Shown piece after piece: positions 26,149 to 34,000 of a stretch of 64,000 nucleotides of DNA. A program made the translations under genes and the position numbers. Location of the stretch: contig NZ_CP053015.1 in assembly GCF_012979535.1 (NCBI RefSeq), positions 620,001 to 684,000 of the forward strand, written 5' to 3'. The stretch's first letter is position 1; the number at the start of each line of letters is the position of its first letter. The notes beneath the pieces were generated by a model, which made no database searches, was not told the DNA's origin, and worked only from the letters and a program-made list of their open reading frames with translations. Source of the stretch: Sphingomonas lacunae (lineage in GTDB: Bacteria; Pseudomonadota; Alphaproteobacteria; Sphingomonadales; Sphingomonadaceae).

Positions 26149-28347
26149 GTGCAGTTTTTTGGTGACAAGTCGATGATGCCATGGCGCTCTCTGGCCCAAC
26201 TGATGCTCGCGCTGCTGCTCATGCCGACAGTAGCAGCGGCGCAGCCGTTGGCCCAGGGAATGGCCGGAGCCTCTGCGCCGCACATCCGCGCTGAATTCAT
26301 TGCCGAAAGCGATCGTCCTGCACCCGGGCGGACAATTGATGTCGCCATCAGCATGATACCAGAACCAACCTGGCACGGCTATTGGCTGAACGGAGGTGAT
26401 GCCGGCTTTGGTATGCAGGTCACATGGTCTCTGCCGCCAGGCGTTGCCATCGGGAAACTCGCCTATCCGACGCCCGAGACGCTGGTCATCGCCGGGCTGA
26501 TGAACCATGTTTACGAGCGACCCTATGCGCTGATCGCGCCTTTGACGGTCGACCCCAATGTTGCCCCTGGCACGCGCCTGCCGATCCGCGGGGAGGCGAA
26601 TTGGCTGGCCTGTACCGATCAGGTGTGCGTTCCCGAACGGGGCGCATTCACCCTGACACTGATAGCGGGTGATGGAGCGGTCTCGGCTGAACGTCAGGCC
26701 CAGTTCGACCTTTGGCGCGCTACCATACCCCAGCCCCTGAACGGGCCTGCGCGCTATGAGGTGGTCGATGGAAAGCTCCGGCTTTCGGTCCCGCTGCCCG
26801 GCAGCCTGCAGATCAGTGCCCCGCACCTGTTCATCGAGGAACCGCGCATCAACAAGCCCGGCGCGGCACAGGCGTTCAGCCGCAATGGCGACCATGTCAT
26901 CATCGTCACCGAGGCTGGTCCTGACCTTGCGCCCGGCAGCGATTTCCACGGGCTGATCCGCATCGCTGACGGGCGCGGCCTGGCGTTCGTCGCCAAGGCA
27001 GGTGAGGTCGGCCCGGCAGGCGAACCGCTGGGTTCAGTCCCGGCAGCAGGCACGGGTCTGTGGCCACAATCGGCAGGAGATCGCGGGGCTTCCATTGATG
27101 CGGCGGCGACCGGCTTTTCGTTGACGCTGTTCGTCACCGCGCTGATCGGCTCGATTGTCGGCGGTCTCATCCTCAACATCATGCCCTGCGTCTTTCCGAT
27201 CCTCAGCCTCAAGGCGCTGGCGCTCGCGCGCGCCGGCGGCGAGGAACGGCACGTCCGCCGAGAGGGATTTGCCTATACCGCAGGCGCGGTGCTGACCTGC
27301 ATCATCCTTGGGACTATCCTGCTGCTACTGCGCGCCGGCGGAGAAGCGGCGGGCTGGGCATTCCAGTTGCAACGGCCCGAATCGGTCGTCCTGCTGACCG
27401 TGCTGATGGCCGCGATCACTGCCAATCTCGCCGGTCTGTTCAGCTTTGGCAGCTTGTCCTTCAACCTTGGTCGTGCCAGCCGGACCGATCATGTAGCCGA
27501 GGAAAATCCGACCAAGAATGCCTTTCTCACCGGAGCATTGGCTGCTTTTGTAGCCACGCCATGCAGCGGCCCCCTGCTCGGCGCAGCGCTTGGTGCCACG
27601 CTGGTCCTGCCAGGCTGGGCCTCGCTGCTGATCTTTGGCGGACTTGGCCTGGGTCTCGCCTTGCCTTTCCTCCTCTTGGCGCTGGTTCCCGGCTTGCGCA
27701 CCCGCTTGCCCAAGCCGGGCCCATGGATGGAGACAATGCGCCGTTGGCTGGCGGTACCAATGGCATTGACCGCGCTGGCATTGGTCTGGCTGCTTGGACG
27801 CCAGGTTGGCCAAACCGGCTGGCTAGTCGGCGGGCTGGCCATCGGACTGACGCTGGCATCTGGCTGGTGGGCCGGGCGGATGCAGGCCAAAGGCACCATG
27901 GCCAGCCCCGCCTTTCTCGCCATGGCGGCCAGCATCGTGCCGCTCAGCCTGTTGCTGCCCTTGCCACCAACCACCGCTTCGGATGAGACCGCAACCGGAG
28001 TAATCGGTGGACAGTCGTGGAGTGAATCGCGACTTCAGCAGGCATTGGCCAGCAACAAACCGGTCTTCGTCTATTTCACTGCCGACTGGTGCGTCAGCTG
28101 CAAAGTCAATGAGGCCAGTTCGATCGAACGGGAAGAAACGACCGAAGCCTTCCGTGCAGCGGGCGTAACGGTGCTGAAAGCGGATTGGACCAATGCCGAC
28201 CAGAGCATCACGCGCGAGTTGGCAAAACATGGCCGCAACAGTGTGCCACTTTACCTGTGGTACAGGCCTGGCCAGCCAAGCCCGGAAATCCTGCCGCAAA
28301 TCCTTACGCCCGCAATGCTGGTCGATCGGGCAAGGGCTGTGAATTGA
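26149..28347 (+). CDS. DsbD/ScsB-like protein-disulfide reductase
   Basis: I favour GTG 26149 (AGGAG 5 bases upstream) over ATG 26173; both give a signal peptide ending near VAAAQ. The 732 aa protein carries reducing power from cytoplasmic thioredoxin across the inner membrane. It has a long periplasmic N-terminal region (about 35-320) with NWLACTDQVCVPE. A central transmembrane DsbD domain (about 325-590) holds the cysteines in MPCVFPILSLK and ATPCSGPLLG. A C-terminal thioredoxin domain has the redox pair ADWCVSCK (Cys648, Cys651). The long N-terminal domain is closer to ScsB-type proteins than to classic DsbD. tlyA overlaps its stop by one base, so they share an operon. The client could be cytochrome c maturation or copper tolerance; neither is shown by the immediate neighbours. 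Confidence 0.88.
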   Translation: MQFFGDKSMMPWRSLAQLMLALLLMPTVAAAQPLAQGMAGASAPHIRAEFIAESDRPAPGRTIDVAISMIPEPTWHGYWLNGGDAGFGMQVTWSLPPGVAIGKLAYPTPETLVIAGLMNHVYERPYALIAPLTVDPNVAPGTRLPIRGEANWLACTDQVCVPERGAFTLTLIAGDGAVSAERQAQFDLWRATIPQPLNGPARYEVVDGKLRLSVPLPGSLQISAPHLFIEEPRINKPGAAQAFSRNGDHVIIVTEAGPDLAPGSDFHGLIRIADGRGLAFVAKAGEVGPAGEPLGSVPAAGTGLWPQSAGDRGASIDAAATGFSLTLFVTALIGSIVGGLILNIMPCVFPILSLKALALARAGGEERHVRREGFAYTAGAVLTCIILGTILLLLRAGGEAAGWAFQLQRPESVVLLTVLMAAITANLAGLFSFGSLSFNLGRASRTDHVAEENPTKNAFLTGALAAFVATPCSGPLLGAALGATLVLPGWASLLIFGGLGLGLALPFLLLALVPGLRTRLPKPGPWMETMRRWLAVPMALTALALVWLLGRQVGQTGWLVGGLAIGLTLASGWWAGRMQAKGTMASPAFLAMAASIVPLSLLLPLPPTTASDETATGVIGGQSWSESRLQQALASNKPVFVYFTADWCVSCKVNEASSIEREETTEAFRAAGVTVLKADWTNADQSITRELAKHGRNSVPLYLWYRPGQPSPEILPQILTPAMLVDRARAVN

Positions 28348-29126
28348 TGCCCAAAATTCGTGCCGATCAGCTGATTGTCGAACGCGGTATCGCGGAGAGT
28401 CGGGCGCGGGCACAGGCGCTGATCATGGCAGGGCTGGCTTTTGTCGGTGACCGCAAAATCGACAAGGCGGGCCAGATGCTCGCTGATGATGCCGAGATCA
28501 TCATGAAGGGTCGTGACCATCCCTGGGTCTCACGCGGCGGCATCAAGTTGGACCATGCGCTTGCCGAGCTGGGGTGGGACGTTACCGGTACAGTGGCGAT
28601 GGATGTCGGCAGCTCAACTGGCGGCTTTACCGATGTATTGCTGACGCGTGGCGCCGCGCGGGTTTATGCCATCGACAGTGGCAGCAATCAGCTGGCGTGG
28701 AAGTTGCGGCAAGACGGCCGGGTCATCGTACATGAACAAACCAGCGCCCGGATCCTGACCGGCCAGCATGTGCCCGAACCAATCGACCTGATCGTTTGCG
28801 ACGCCAGCTTCATCGCCTTGTCCAAAGTGCTGCCGGTGCCGTTGTCTTTTGCACGGCCAGGTGCCCGTCTGGTCGCGCTGGTCAAGCCGCAGTTTGAGGC
28901 GGAGCGCGGCGAGGTGGGCAAGAAAGGTGTCGTGCGCGACCCTGTTGTGCATCGACGGATCTGTGATGCGGCGCGTGACTGGATCATTTCGATGGGGTGG
29001 CACGTTGAGGCGATGCTGACCAGTCCGATCACCGGACCGGAAGGCAATGTGGAGTTTCTTCTTGCCGCAACACGGACAGGCGGTGATGAAGCGCCGATAG
29101 GGATCATTACGGAGTCGCGTGAATGA
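28347..29126 (+). CDS. tlyA: TlyA-family rRNA cytidine-2'-O-methyltransferase / hemolysin A-like
   Basis: The 259 aa product starts at ATG 28347, which shares its A with the upstream TGA. An N-terminal S4 RNA-binding domain (about 1-60, with RADQLIVERGIAESRARAQA) precedes an FtsJ/RrmJ-type SAM-dependent methyltransferase domain. The SAM motif is VAMDVGSSTGGFTDVLL (about 76-92), and VKPQFEAERGEVGKKGVV lies further on. The family methylates 16S and 23S rRNA riboses in actinobacteria and is annotated hemolysin A in many proteobacteria. Genes on both sides overlap it (dsbD-like by 1 bp, tspO by 4 bp). Confidence 0.92.
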   Translation: MPKIRADQLIVERGIAESRARAQALIMAGLAFVGDRKIDKAGQMLADDAEIIMKGRDHPWVSRGGIKLDHALAELGWDVTGTVAMDVGSSTGGFTDVLLTRGAARVYAIDSGSNQLAWKLRQDGRVIVHEQTSARILTGQHVPEPIDLIVCDASFIALSKVLPVPLSFARPGARLVALVKPQFEAERGEVGKKGVVRDPVVHRRICDAARDWIISMGWHVEAMLTSPITGPEGNVEFLLAATRTGGDEAPIGIITESRE

Positions 29127-29692
29127 ACGAGATAGCCTCGGCAGGCCAATTGCGCATGTCTTTGTTTCGCTGGATTTTGGTTTGCGTGCCATTGCTGGTC
29201 GTACTTGGAAGCCTGTCAGGCATCATTTCCAACAGTGGCTACAGCAATGCCTGGTTCACATCACTCGACCGCCCGGACATCGTTCCACCGGGCTGGGTGT
29301 TTGGTGCCGTTTGGACCACATTGTACATCATGATGGGCCTAGCGCTGGCAATGATCATCAACGCCCGGGGCGCGGCAGGCCGTGGGCGGGCATTGGCCCT
29401 GTTTGCGGCCCAGTTTCTTCTCAATCTCGCCTGGTCGCCACTGTTTTTCGGTGCCCATCAGGTGAGCCTCGCCTTTTGGCTGATCCTGGCCATCCTGGGC
29501 CTTACCATCGCCACTAGCTTTGCTTTTGCCGCTATTCGCAAGACAGCGGCGTGGCTGCTGGTGCCCTATATGGTGTGGCTCAGCTTCGCCTCGATCCTCA
29601 ATTACAAGATTGATCAGCTCAATCCGGATGCGGAGAACAAGGTTCCGCCAGCAGCAAGTGCGACGATCAGTATCGAGCAAAGCGGCCGCTAA
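29123..29692 (+). CDS. tspO: TspO/MBR family membrane protein
   Basis: The 189 aa protein has five hydrophobic helices and the TspO signature: SLDRPDIVPPGWVFGAVWTT (residues 50-69) near the first loop, NLAWSPLFFG, and PYMVWLSFASILNYKI at the fifth helix. TspO proteins bind tetrapyrroles and influence stress responses and pigment-related regulation in alphaproteobacteria. The start overlaps tlyA as ATGA. Codons for MNEIASAGQLRMSLF precede the first helix, and an internal ATG at 29156 could also be used. A stem-loop at 29698-29718 follows the stop. Confidence 0.92.
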   Translation: MNEIASAGQLRMSLFRWILVCVPLLVVLGSLSGIISNSGYSNAWFTSLDRPDIVPPGWVFGAVWTTLYIMMGLALAMIINARGAAGRGRALALFAAQFLLNLAWSPLFFGAHQVSLAFWLILAILGLTIATSFAFAAIRKTAAWLLVPYMVWLSFASILNYKIDQLNPDAENKVPPAASATISIEQSGR

Positions 29693-29697
29693 AGAGA

Positions 29698-29718
29698 GGG
29701 CTTGATCGAGAAGCCCTT
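29698..29718 (+). terminator. stem-loop after tspO
   Basis: AGGGCTT (29698-29704), 7-base loop, AAGCCCT (29712-29718), placed 6 bases after the tspO stop. Only two T residues follow, so it is a weak intrinsic terminator candidate. Confidence 0.45.
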
Positions 29719-29824
29719 GTGCCACCGGCCACGAGCGCCAATATCCGCTCCGGGCAGGACAATCGTTGGGTCTGGTGCCGGATCAAGGTCACCGGCATGC
29801 AGGCCGTCCGACGGAGTATGAAGT

Positions 29825-30115
29825 ATGCAATCGCAGAACAAATTTTTCGACGATTTGTCGAAGGCGCTCAATGGGGCGGCGGGCACGCTGGCTGGGATGG
29901 CCAAGGAAGCCGGTGAGGCCGCGCGCGAGCGGGCAAGGGAATTCGTCGGGGAAATGGACTTTGTCAGCCGCGAGGAATTCGAAACACTGAAGGATATGCT
30001 GACCGAATCGCGCAATGAAGTGGCGTCACTCAAAGCTCGCATAGAGGCTCTTGAGGGCGGCTCGACCAAATCCACAACAAGCAAGGCACGGAAAAAGCCA
30101 GCCACAAAGGACTGA
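29825..30115 (+). CDS. ubiK: UbiK/BMFP-family accessory factor
   Basis: The 96 aa protein has the BMFP organisation: an amphipathic N-terminal helix with MQSQNKFFDDLSKALNGAAG, then a coiled coil beginning DFVSREEFETLKDML and continuing through ASLKARIEALE. A basic Ser/Thr/Lys-rich tail completes it. Family members form trimeric coiled coils at membranes and, in E. coli, UbiK assists aerobic ubiquinone biosynthesis. It stands alone between tspO and the ybjN-like gene. ATG 29825 is the only sensible start. Confidence 0.88.
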   Translation: MQSQNKFFDDLSKALNGAAGTLAGMAKEAGEAARERAREFVGEMDFVSREEFETLKDMLTESRNEVASLKARIEALEGGSTKSTTSKARKKPATKD

Positions 30116-30201
30116 TCGGCCAAGCCATTGCTGAACAGGCGGGCGGAACGGCAAGGGTATCCACGCTTGCGCTTTTGTCCGCCTGTCGCCATGGCTGATG
30201 C

Positions 30202-30705
30202 ATGAGTTCTGATCATTTCGGAGACGAGGACGACGGCAGCGAGCCGATCGACACACTCGCCCGCTATTGCGAAGCCCATGGCTGGCCTCATGAACCTGTT
30301 GGCGAAGATGAAATCGTTACCCAGGTGCAGGGAAGCTGGACCAATTACGAATTGCGCGGCGTTTGGCGCGCAGAGGACCGGGTTTTGCAGTTGTTGCTGT
30401 TTCCCGAGATAAAGATTGTCGAAGATCGTCGGGGAGCGATGTTCGAGGCGCTGTCCCTGATCAATGAGCAATTGTGGATGGGGCATTTCGAGCATTGGTC
30501 AGCAAGCGGCATGATCCTTTATCGGCACGCCACATTGTTGAGCCAAGACGGTGGATTGCCTCTGGAAATGGCTGATACTCTGGTGCAGAGCGCCATTGAC
30601 GAATGCGAACGGTTTTATCCGGTATTCCAGTTTGTTATGTGGGGCGGAAAGAGCCCGTCAGAGGCTATTGCAGCGGCTTTGATAGAGACGCGCGGCGAAG
30701 CCTGA
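30202..30705 (+). CDS. YbjN domain-containing protein
   Basis: The 167 aa acidic cytoplasmic protein matches the YbjN fold: an N-terminal PIDTLARYCEAHGWPHEP segment, a central strand pair LQLLLFPEIKIVEDRRG, and late INEQLWMGHFEHWSASGMIL and FQFVMWGGKSP segments. YbjN proteins act as regulators or chaperone-like factors affecting motility and stress, but the molecular mechanism is unclear. In alphaproteobacteria it typically sits just before proC, as here (gap of 20 bp), so the two are likely one transcript. Confidence 0.85.
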   Translation: MSSDHFGDEDDGSEPIDTLARYCEAHGWPHEPVGEDEIVTQVQGSWTNYELRGVWRAEDRVLQLLLFPEIKIVEDRRGAMFEALSLINEQLWMGHFEHWSASGMILYRHATLLSQDGGLPLEMADTLVQSAIDECERFYPVFQFVMWGGKSPSEAIAAALIETRGEA

Positions 30706-30725
30706 GAGATTTTGACAGGAAAAGA

Positions 30726-31556
30726 ATGATGACAGGCAAGGCTCTCGCCCGGTTGGATGGCGACATGCTGATCTATGGCTGTGGGACGATGGCTGGTGCC
30801 ATGCTTTCGCGCTGGCTGGAGTGTGGTCTCAAACCTGATTTGGTGACAGCGATCCGCAAGAGCGGAGCTCCAGCAGCAGGCAATGTGACAACACTGTCCG
30901 ACAGCAAAGGTCTGACCGCGCCTTCTCTCCTGATTCTCGGCGTCAAGCCACAGGGCTTTCCCGACGTCGCAGCAGATGTTTCACGCCTTGCCGGACCACA
31001 CACGCTGGTCATTTCGATCATGGCAGGCGTCTCTTTAGAGGATTTGCGCCTGGCCCTGCCCGATGCAGGCCAGATCGTCCGGGCTATGCCAAATATGCCC
31101 GTGGCCAATGGTCGTGGTATCGTGGCGCTGATCAGCGAGCGTGATCAGGCCACGTTGAGCAAACAACTCAACAAGCTGATGGCCCCGCTCGGCCTGGTTG
31201 AGTGGATATCCACCGAGGCCAGCTTCAATCTCGTAACGGCACTGACCGGCTGTGGACCAGCATTTATCTACCGGATTGTTGGTGCGATGGCGGGCGCCGC
31301 TGTCCGTCTCGGCCTAGATCCCGATGCGGCAGACCGGATGGCGCGGGCGATGGTCGCCGGCGCGGCACTGACAATGCTGGACTCCGACGAAACACCAGCG
31401 GCCATGGCTGCTGCGGTGGCTAGTCCGGGAGGCATGACACAGGCGGGCCTGGATGTGCTGGACAGCGATGGCAGACTGGCTGCGCTGATGGCAGACACCC
31501 TCCGGGCCGCGCGAGAAAGAGGCAGGGAACTGGCCGCAAGTGCTCGGATGGACTGA
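30726..31556 (+). CDS. proC: pyrroline-5-carboxylate reductase
   Basis: The 276 aa enzyme catalyses the last step of proline synthesis, NAD(P)H-dependent reduction of pyrroline-5-carboxylate. ATG 30726 is chosen because AGGA lies about 5 bases before it. The Rossmann start is LIYGCGTMAGAML (about 16-28), followed by ILGVKPQ and the AMPNMPVANGRG core. The C-terminal domain carries VTALTGCGPAFIYRIVGAM, then ASPGGMTQAGLDVLD, which is the ProC signature region. Length and motifs are all normal. Confidence 0.96.
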   Translation: MMTGKALARLDGDMLIYGCGTMAGAMLSRWLECGLKPDLVTAIRKSGAPAAGNVTTLSDSKGLTAPSLLILGVKPQGFPDVAADVSRLAGPHTLVISIMAGVSLEDLRLALPDAGQIVRAMPNMPVANGRGIVALISERDQATLSKQLNKLMAPLGLVEWISTEASFNLVTALTGCGPAFIYRIVGAMAGAAVRLGLDPDAADRMARAMVAGAALTMLDSDETPAAMAAAVASPGGMTQAGLDVLDSDGRLAALMADTLRAARERGRELAASARMD

Positions 31557-31568
31557 CTTGGATAGTCA

Positions 31569-31581
31569 GGGGCTGAGCCCC
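31569..31581. terminator. short GC stem-loop between convergent proC and marR
   Basis: GGGGC (31569-31573), loop TGA, GCCCC (31577-31581), in the 35 bp between the two stops. It is short and without a T-run, so termination is only suggested. Confidence 0.3.
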
Positions 31582-31591
31582 ACGTCGATCA

Positions 31592-32116
31592 TCATTTCTT
31601 ACCGAGGCGCGTCATTTGCATACGGGCCTGGACCGGCACAAGGCCTTCCAGCACATGCCAGAATCCGGTCACGGCATCTTGGCCGGCGCCTGAGTAGGCA
31701 CGACCCATCGCTTCACCGAGCGCCTGGTCTATACGTCCCGACAGGGCCTGCCCAGACGCCGTTGGACGCACTTCCCGGCGACGCTTGTCAACAGCCCCGG
31801 CGGTGACATCGACCAGTCCGCGCGCCACCAGATCACGCGCAACCCGGCTGAGGGCCTGCTTGCTGGTTCCGGTCAGATCAATGAGATCGCTCATTGTCAG
31901 GCCCGGCCAACGCACCACATGCCCCAACATCCGGCTATGGGCCCGACCGATACCCGCAGCGCGCAGCTCCGGGTCAATGGCGCGCAACAAGTGGGATTGG
32001 CCAAGCAGCAGAAGCGCCACACCTCGCTGAACCTCCGCGTGGCGCAGATAGAGAGGAGAGGCGGCTACCTTCAGGCGACTGATCGCATAATCGTCCTGAG
32101 GACCGGATTTAGTCAT
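31592..32116 (-). CDS. MarR-family transcriptional regulator
   Basis: A protein of about 174 aa (ATG 32116; ATG 32125 is also possible) with a winged helix typical of MarR. AIDPELRAAGIGRAHSRMLG leads into LTMSDLIDLTGTSKQALSRV (the HTH), and VARGLVDVTAGAVDKRRREV is the wing. A C-terminal dimerisation helix follows. MarR proteins are cytoplasmic repressors relieved by small ligands. It is divergent from ilvE, with 170 bp between starts. The repeats CAACCATG at 32136-32143 and 32151-32158 lie in that spacer and might be binding sites. The ligand is unknown. Confidence 0.88.
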   Translation of the reverse strand: MTKSGPQDDYAISRLKVAASPLYLRHAEVQRGVALLLLGQSHLLRAIDPELRAAGIGRAHSRMLGHVVRWPGLTMSDLIDLTGTSKQALSRVARDLVARGLVDVTAGAVDKRRREVRPTASGQALSGRIDQALGEAMGRAYSGAGQDAVTGFWHVLEGLVPVQARMQMTRLGKK

Positions 32117-32286
32117 TGGTGCCATAGCTGTTGCACAACCATGAAGCGGCCAACCATGCAACCCTTGACGACTCAGCATGGCTGGCACCTCACGCTGTTG
32201 CGGAGGGGATTATGTTCAGCGTTGGTTGACCGCCTGCCAGCGGACCGGTAACCGGCTGCCACTTCCCGCGATGAGAGGTTCGCACG

Positions 32287-33387
32287 ATGTCCGCTTTGTC
32301 CCCCAGCGCCCCGTTCACGTTCGAACCGAATGCGAACCCGGTGCCCGAGGCCGAACGGATGGCGCGTCTCAAAGACCCTGGTTTTGGCAAAACCTTTACC
32401 GACCATATGGTCATTGTCCGCTATAGCGAGGGCAAGGGCTGGCACGATGCCAAAGTAACAGCTCGCGGGCCGATCAGCCTCGACCCTGCCGCTGCGGTTC
32501 TCCATTATGCTCAGGAAATTTTTGAGGGGTTGAAGGCCTATCGCCTCTCGGACGGTGCGATGGCACTGTTCCGCCCACAAGCCAACGCCCGCAGATTCAA
32601 TGCATCAGCCAACCGCATGGCCATGCCCGAGCTGCCCGAAGACATGTTCATCGAAAGCTGTCGCGCCTTGGTCAAGGCCGACGCGGACTGGTTCCCGGAT
32701 ATTGACGGCGGGTCGATCTATCTGCGGCCTTTCATGATCGCCAACGAAACATTCCTCGGCGTGAAGCCGAGCGGCGACTATCTCTACATCGTGATAGCAG
32801 CCGCGACCGGCAATTATTTCAAGAGCGGTGCGCCTGCCGTCAAGTTGCTGGTAGCCGAAGATGATACGCGCGCTGCGCCCGGAGGCACTGGCGCCGCCAA
32901 ATGTGGCGGCAACTATGCCGCCAGTCTGCGTGCCCAATCACAGGCAATCGCCCGCGGATTTGACCAGGTAGTGTTCCTCGACGCGGCAGAGCGCCGTTAC
33001 GTCGAGGAACTCGGGGGCATGAATCTGTTCTTTGTGTTTGACGACGGCAGTTTGCAGACGCCACCACTGGATGGCACCATTTTGCCCGGCATAACGCGCG
33101 ACAGCCTGTTGACCCTCGCTCGCGAAGAAGGGTTGGCAGTTAGGGAGGAACGCTATGCCATCGATCAATGGCGCGCAGACGCGCAAAGCGGTCGACTTGT
33201 AGAAACCTTCGCCTGTGGCACCGCCGCCGTGGTGACTCCGGTCGCCAGCGTGACTGGCAAGGACTTCAGCTTCACCATCGGTTCGGGCGGGCCCGGACAA
33301 GCGACACAACGCCTGAAACAGCGGCTCGTCGATATCCAACGCGGCACGGCCGCAGATATTCACGGATGGGTGATGCGCCTCGATTGA
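32287..33387 (+). CDS. ilvE: branched-chain amino acid aminotransferase
   Basis: The 366 aa PLP enzyme interconverts Leu, Ile and Val with their 2-oxo acids, using 2-oxoglutarate. It is of the longer fold-type IV form (about 360 aa). The PLP lysine is Lys205 in GAAKCGGNYAASL. Other features are LHYAQEIFEGLKAYR (about 76-90), IYLRPFMIA, VEELGGMNLFFV (the PLP-phosphate glycine loop) and CGTAAVVTPV near the C-terminus. GAGAGG precedes the ATG. The divergent MarR gene shares its control region, but a regulatory link is not shown. It feeds the same branched-chain CoA metabolism that ETF and the acyl-CoA dehydrogenases serve. Confidence 0.96.
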   Translation: MSALSPSAPFTFEPNANPVPEAERMARLKDPGFGKTFTDHMVIVRYSEGKGWHDAKVTARGPISLDPAAAVLHYAQEIFEGLKAYRLSDGAMALFRPQANARRFNASANRMAMPELPEDMFIESCRALVKADADWFPDIDGGSIYLRPFMIANETFLGVKPSGDYLYIVIAAATGNYFKSGAPAVKLLVAEDDTRAAPGGTGAAKCGGNYAASLRAQSQAIARGFDQVVFLDAAERRYVEELGGMNLFFVFDDGSLQTPPLDGTILPGITRDSLLTLAREEGLAVREERYAIDQWRADAQSGRLVETFACGTAAVVTPVASVTGKDFSFTIGSGGPGQATQRLKQRLVDIQRGTAADIHGWVMRLD

Positions 33388-33465
33388 CTTTAGTGGGATC
33401 GCGGGCTGGAAAACCCCTTCCCATCCCGAAATGCGCGGCTATAAGGCCGCCTCTATCGCCCATGC

Positions 33466-33540
33466 TGGGGCGTCGCCAAGTGGTAAGGCACCGGTTTTTG
33501 GTACCGGCATTCGCAGGTTCGAATCCTGCCGCCCCAGCCA
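33466..33540 (+). tRNA. tRNA-Gln (anticodon TTG)
   Basis: A 75-base cloverleaf including an encoded CCA. Acceptor TGGGGCG pairs with CGCCCCA, the anticodon arm CCGGT/ACCGG encloses the loop TTTTGGT with anticodon TTG, and the T arm GCAGG/CCTGC encloses TTCGAAT. The only RNA gene on the + strand here; it follows ilvE by 78 bp. Confidence 0.97.
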
Positions 33541-33769
33541 TCGCTGTCTGCTGACAGCGTCACAGGGCCGCCAATGGCCGCATTTCCATTCATGAGCGTT
33601 GATCCGGAGCGCTTGCCAAGGCTCGTCAGATGCAACGCCAAGATCATCGCTGAACGGTGCAAACGATTACTCGCGAGATCCTTGTCTATGCTTAAAAATC
33701 TTAACTAAGTCGTTTTAATCCAATGGTTTTTATCTGTCATTCTGTTGCCTGACATGATAAAAAGAGGCG
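33541..33769. other. non-coding stretch after tRNA-Gln
   Basis: About 230 bp without a convincing gene. Its right part (33675-33760) is unusually AT-rich for the window (for example TTAAAAATCTTAAC) and could hold a promoter for the small ORF at 33770. No integrase or attachment-site duplication of the tRNA end was seen. Confidence 0.5.
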
Positions 33770-33934
33770 ATGCGGTTCCTATCCAATCTGTGGCGATGGC
33801 TGTCCCGGCGCGAGACGCGCGATGACCGGGTGCGCCGGATATTGCAGGATACGCGTTCGCGCACAGAACAGGAGCAGCAGGACCTGAACCAGAAGTCAGC
33901 GAGGCGCGGGCCGATCAGGCGCATCTTCAAATAG
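33770..33934 (+). CDS. possible small basic protein (54 aa)
   Basis: ATG 33770 opens a 54-codon frame ending TAG. The product starts MRFLSNLWRWLSRR and is strongly basic with an amphipathic, Arg/Gln-rich sequence and a final IRRIFK. AAAGAGG lies very close upstream (2 bases), so initiation is doubtful, but an AT-rich promoter-like region precedes it. I recognise no family. It could be a small membrane-associated protein or a chance frame. Confidence 0.35.
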   Translation: MRFLSNLWRWLSRRETRDDRVRRILQDTRSRTEQEQQDLNQKSARRGPIRRIFK

Positions 33935-34000
33935 AGGCCGCTGCAGCGGGTTCGCCTGCTGTATCCAGGGCCAGTCCTTGGGTGCTATCGGCCTGTCAGT

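Noticed and set aside
32131-32161. TTGCA...TGCAA with repeated CAACCATG as a MarR operator
   Set aside because: The arms are only 5 bp and widely spaced; it is mentioned under the MarR gene but is too weak for its own call.
32178-32200. TGGCAC followed by TTGC as a sigma-54 promoter
   Set aside because: The spacing between the elements is about 9 bases instead of 5, so it does not fit a -24/-12 promoter.
33466-33540. tRNA-Gln as an integration site for a mobile element
   Set aside because: No integrase, duplicated tRNA end or foreign-looking gene cluster follows; the next genes are an ordinary efflux operon.
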